Translations under genes and position numbers: made by a program | The notes under the pieces: model-generated | Databases searched by the model: none | The model's input: the letters and a program-made list of their open reading frames with translations, nothing else | Told to the model about the DNA's origin: nothing | Shown here: positions 61,552 through 64,000 of the stretch, piece after piece | Position numbering within the stretch: position 1 is the stretch's first letter | Layout of the letters: the number at the start of each line of letters is the position of its first letter | Origin: Plantago elongata | Taxonomy: Eukaryota > Streptophyta > Magnoliopsida > Lamiales > Plantaginaceae | Direction of reading: 5' to 3' | Assembly (NCBI GenBank): GCA_036897095.1 | Contig: JAYMSP010000039.1 | Span: 44,734-108,733 of the forward strand | Length of the DNA: 64,000 bases

Positions 61552-62117
61552 ATTAGTAATAGCAGCAGTAAAACAATAATATTCATGAGATAACCTGTTA
61601 GTTGAAATATATATTCAGTTATAGGATACCTGACCATGGATTTTGTTGTAACTGCTCTTGTATGATCAACTGAAGGAGGTAATCTATAATCATACATTTT
61701 GAGATGAGAAGGCACATGTCTTTCTCTTGTTGATCTTCTCAAATTTTCATCATTATTTGATGTATTATCAGCTGAGAACTTTGCAGTGTTCTGTTCTCCA
61801 TTTATCTGTTGCTGTAACTCATGCATTTCTTCAATTTCAGCATTAACCATGTAATTCTCTTGAGATGTTTCTGATACAGTAATGTTTTCTACATTCACCT
61901 GTCTATTGGACTGAATACAACCATCAGTAATTTCAGAAACTTCAGCAACTGATAAAGGTGTAAATATTGGTTTGAAACCACTAATTCCTTCACAATTTTT
62001 ATGAAATGGAAATTCATGTTCAATAAACTGAACATGTCTAGATATAAACACTTGTTTAGTATCTAAATTTAACAACTTATAACCTTTTAAACCCATTGGA
62101 TAACCAAAAATACACAC
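61494..62117 (-). pseudogene. copia integrase C-terminal and linker region
   Basis: Starts in the block FGYPMGLKGYKL that follows the integrase core, then a low-complexity acidic and Asn/Gln-rich linker with RRSTRERHVPSHLK, then the approach to the reverse transcriptase (KHINKHVKILNGLR is already out of the RT frame). It is separated from the upstream segment by a one-base shift near 62115. Confidence 0.8.
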
Positions 62118-62129
62118 TTAACAGCTTTT

Positions 62130-62839
62130 GGATCAAATTTTGATCTGTTTGCCTGCAGTGTTGATGCATAGCATAAACTACCAAACACCTTGAACAGTTT
62201 ATAGTCAGGTTTCATCTTACAAAACATTTCAAATTGACTTTTACCCTGCAAAGTGTTAGTAGGTAATCTATTGATAATATAACAAGCAGTAAGGACACAA
62301 TCATACCAATATTAAAGAGGTAAACAAGACTGAAACAACAAAGCTCTAGCAACTTGCAACAGATGTTGATGTTTTCTCTCAACCCTGCCATTTTGTTGAG
62401 GTGTTTCAACACAAGATCTTTGGTGAATAATGCCTAAAGATGAGTAAAAAATTATCAAGTTAAACTCAGGTCCATTATCTGATCTCACACATTTTATTTT
62501 GCTGTCAAACTGTGTTAAAACCATGTTATAGAAATGACTCATGTGTGTTTTAACTTCAGATTTATAAGTCATGAGATAAAGCCATGTACATCTTGAATAA
62601 TCATCAACAATTGTTAAAAAATATCTTTTCCCTGAATATGAAGGAGTATGAAATGGTCCCCAAATGTCAACATGTATTAGATCAAAAGCATTTCCAGAAA
62701 TCTTCTTGTTTTCAGTGAAACTAAGTCTTTTCTGCTTACAAAAGTGACATATGTCACATACAAAATCTGAATTACATTGTACATTTGAATATTCAGGTAT
62801 ATCAAAAATGTTGTTTACAGAAGAATGGTCTAATCTCAT
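62130..62839 (-). pseudogene. copia integrase catalytic core, with in-frame stop
   Basis: Pre-integrase Cys pair CDICHFCK is followed by the D-D-E core: HVDIWGPF, CVRSDNGPEF and ETPQQNGRVERKH. A TAA at 62312-62314 falls just after LFQSCLPL; the same frame continues past it (YWYDCVLTACYIINRLP) to about 62130. The N-terminal zinc-binding histidines are poorly preserved. Confidence 0.88.
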
Positions 62840-63118
62840 GTGCCACAGCTTAAAAACATCTTGTTTATGACACTTTACAGAGTTGACAGCAGGTGAATAT
62901 GTGACATGTTGATAATGTCCTTTGACAAGTGATATAATCCATTAGTGAATATACTATATCCAATCAACTTTCTTGTTGTTATGTCCTGTAGATCACAATG
63001 ATATTATAAAAGTGACAACTTAAAGTCTCAAAATGAGTGAAGTGTGGTACAAATACTAAGTTAAAAGTAAATCTAGGCACAAACAACACATTATGAAGTG
63101 TTAACTTGTTTGATATCC

Positions 63119-63490
63119 TCACTTCACCACTTTTAACTGCAGTGTATCACCTGTAGACAAGTTAATATCTATCTCAACATCAACCACATTGCCTGTATAA
63201 AAGCTATAATCACAAATCATGTGATCTATGGCACCTGTATCAAGTATCCACACATTATTTTGCCCTGCCAACACACTTGAAGCTAATGTATATTTAGTTT
63301 TACCTGTTTCTGAAGTAGATGGTACTTCAGATAGTGCAACAACTACTTTGTGGATAGGGCTAGATGGATACTGTTGTTGAACCACCATCTGATGTTGTTG
63401 CTGAAATTTGGTAAACTCAATGAACTGACTATACAAATCAACACTCATATCATCAACTACAAGCTGATGTCCTTCAACAGTATTAGTCAT
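63119..63490 (-). pseudogene. copia aspartic protease region
   Basis: Contains WILDTGAIDHM, the catalytic D-(S/T)-G motif. The frame closes at 63119; shifting by one base just before this point restores the family block that ends in HNVLFVPRF (about 63140-63080). It lies in the same frame as the gag fragment upstream, split from it only by the TAG at 63509-63511. Confidence 0.85.
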
Positions 63491-63508
63491 TGCAGCATTA
63501 GCATGATG

Positions 63509-64000
63509 CTATCCACCACTGTTCTGCTGAGAGATAAATCTTTTACCATTCCCTTTCCTTTGCCATCCAGGTGGATACCCAATGATTTGATAACATGTTT
63601 TCATCGTATGCCCTATTGCACCACAGTGTGAACACTTAGGTTTATCCTTGTCTTTGTTCTGAGACTTGAAGTAGCTGGCATTTTTCACCAAACAAACTGT
63701 ATTTTCAGGCACTGCAGATGATTGCCTGCTCATCATTGCCATGTATTCTTGACCTGAATGCACATTCTCATATGAAGTAAGCCCTCTTTGCCCCTCTTCT
63801 TGCAACAAAATAGAGTATATCTTCACCAGTGAAGGAATGGGAACTTGCATCAAAATCTGACTTCTAATAGCAACATATGAATCATTTAAGCCTACTAGAA
63901 ACTTAACTACTCCATCCTCAAGCTGAGTAGCTATTAAAGCATCACTTCCACCACATGTGCAAGTACTTACTGGCCTTAAAGCCACAAACTCATCCCACAT
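63509..64000 (-). pseudogene. copia gag C-terminal part with zinc knuckle
   Basis: Begins beyond the right edge. Contains the UBN2-like gag helix region (VVKFLVGLNDSYVAIRSQIL, IPSLVKIYSILLQEE) and a CCHC zinc knuckle, CSHCGAIGHTMKTC, followed by YPPGWQRKG, which is typical of copia gag. It ends at an in-frame TAG. Confidence 0.9.

Larger units (their letters stand above)
59672..64000 (-). mobile_element. Ty1/copia LTR retrotransposon, degenerate, 3' part
   Basis: On the minus strand the domain order is gag with zinc knuckle, aspartic protease, integrase, reverse transcriptase, RNase H, polypurine tract, then 3' LTR; integrase before reverse transcriptase defines Ty1/copia. The 5' LTR, primer-binding site and gag start lie beyond the right edge. 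The coding region is broken by at least five premature stops and several frameshifts, so this copy cannot make its polyprotein. The domain pieces are annotated separately. No second LTR is available for dating. Confidence 0.95.

Noticed and set aside
1-64000. CRISPR array, bacterial operon, riboswitch or phage features
   Set aside because: Introns, plant gene families and plant transposons make this eukaryotic nuclear DNA. The tandem repeats seen are two-copy duplications or MITE interiors, not spacer-repeat arrays.
1-64000. tRNA or rRNA genes
   Set aside because: I looked for the internal A/B-box pattern with GGTTCGA-type T-loop text and found no stretch that folds as a cloverleaf; a covariance-model scan would be needed to exclude one fully.

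Overview
This window is nuclear DNA of a flowering plant, very probably a eudicot. It is AT-rich and has intron-containing genes separated by several kilobases of transposon-littered sequence. The encoded families are plant ones: a CRWN/NMCP lamina protein, a xyloglucan endotransglucosylase, an EPF-like peptide and a Ty1/copia element with a decayed polyprotein. I cannot name the species. I rebuilt exons by hand from GT/GC..AG borders, reading-frame continuity and family resemblance; no alignment was run.

Layout: (1) 1-1243 (+), 3' part of an Fe(II)/2-oxoglutarate oxygenase-like gene, cut by the left edge. (2) 2517-7570 (-), an 8-exon CRWN4/NMCP2-type nuclear lamina coiled-coil gene, converging on gene 1. 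(3) 9432-12498 (-), a 10-exon lysosomal Pro-X carboxypeptidase (S28), apparently with one GC-AG intron. (4) 12.5-20.7 kb, gene-poor, with a hAT-type element (15351-16213), a Stowaway MITE (16577-16894) and a degenerate repeat field near 19 kb. (5) 20689-24278 (+), an 11-exon FANCL RING E3 ligase with a long-TIR transposon in an intron. (6) 25972-27177 (-), a 4-exon XTH, converging on FANCL. (7) 27.2-36.0 kb, gene-poor with inverted-repeat elements. (8) 36038-36804 (+), a 3-exon EPFL2-like secreted peptide. (9) 40301-41980 (-), a 4-exon mitochondrial COX6A. (10) 44484-45566 (-), a single-exon SMI1/KNR4 (SUKH)-like protein of unknown function. (11) 45.6-59.7 kb, no confident gene but several MITEs with readable target-site duplications. 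(12) 59672-64000 (-), the 3' part of a degenerate Ty1/copia retrotransposon with one LTR, running off the right edge.

The genes are unrelated housekeeping, cell-wall, development and DNA-repair genes, as is usual for plant chromosomes; no operon or pathway cluster is evident. I found no new multi-gene system. The most useful observations are the transposon boundaries with target-site duplications, the GC-AG intron, the palindromic CAGCTCC/GGAGCTG repeats shared by two loci, and premature stops in the copia element that all fit C-to-T decay.
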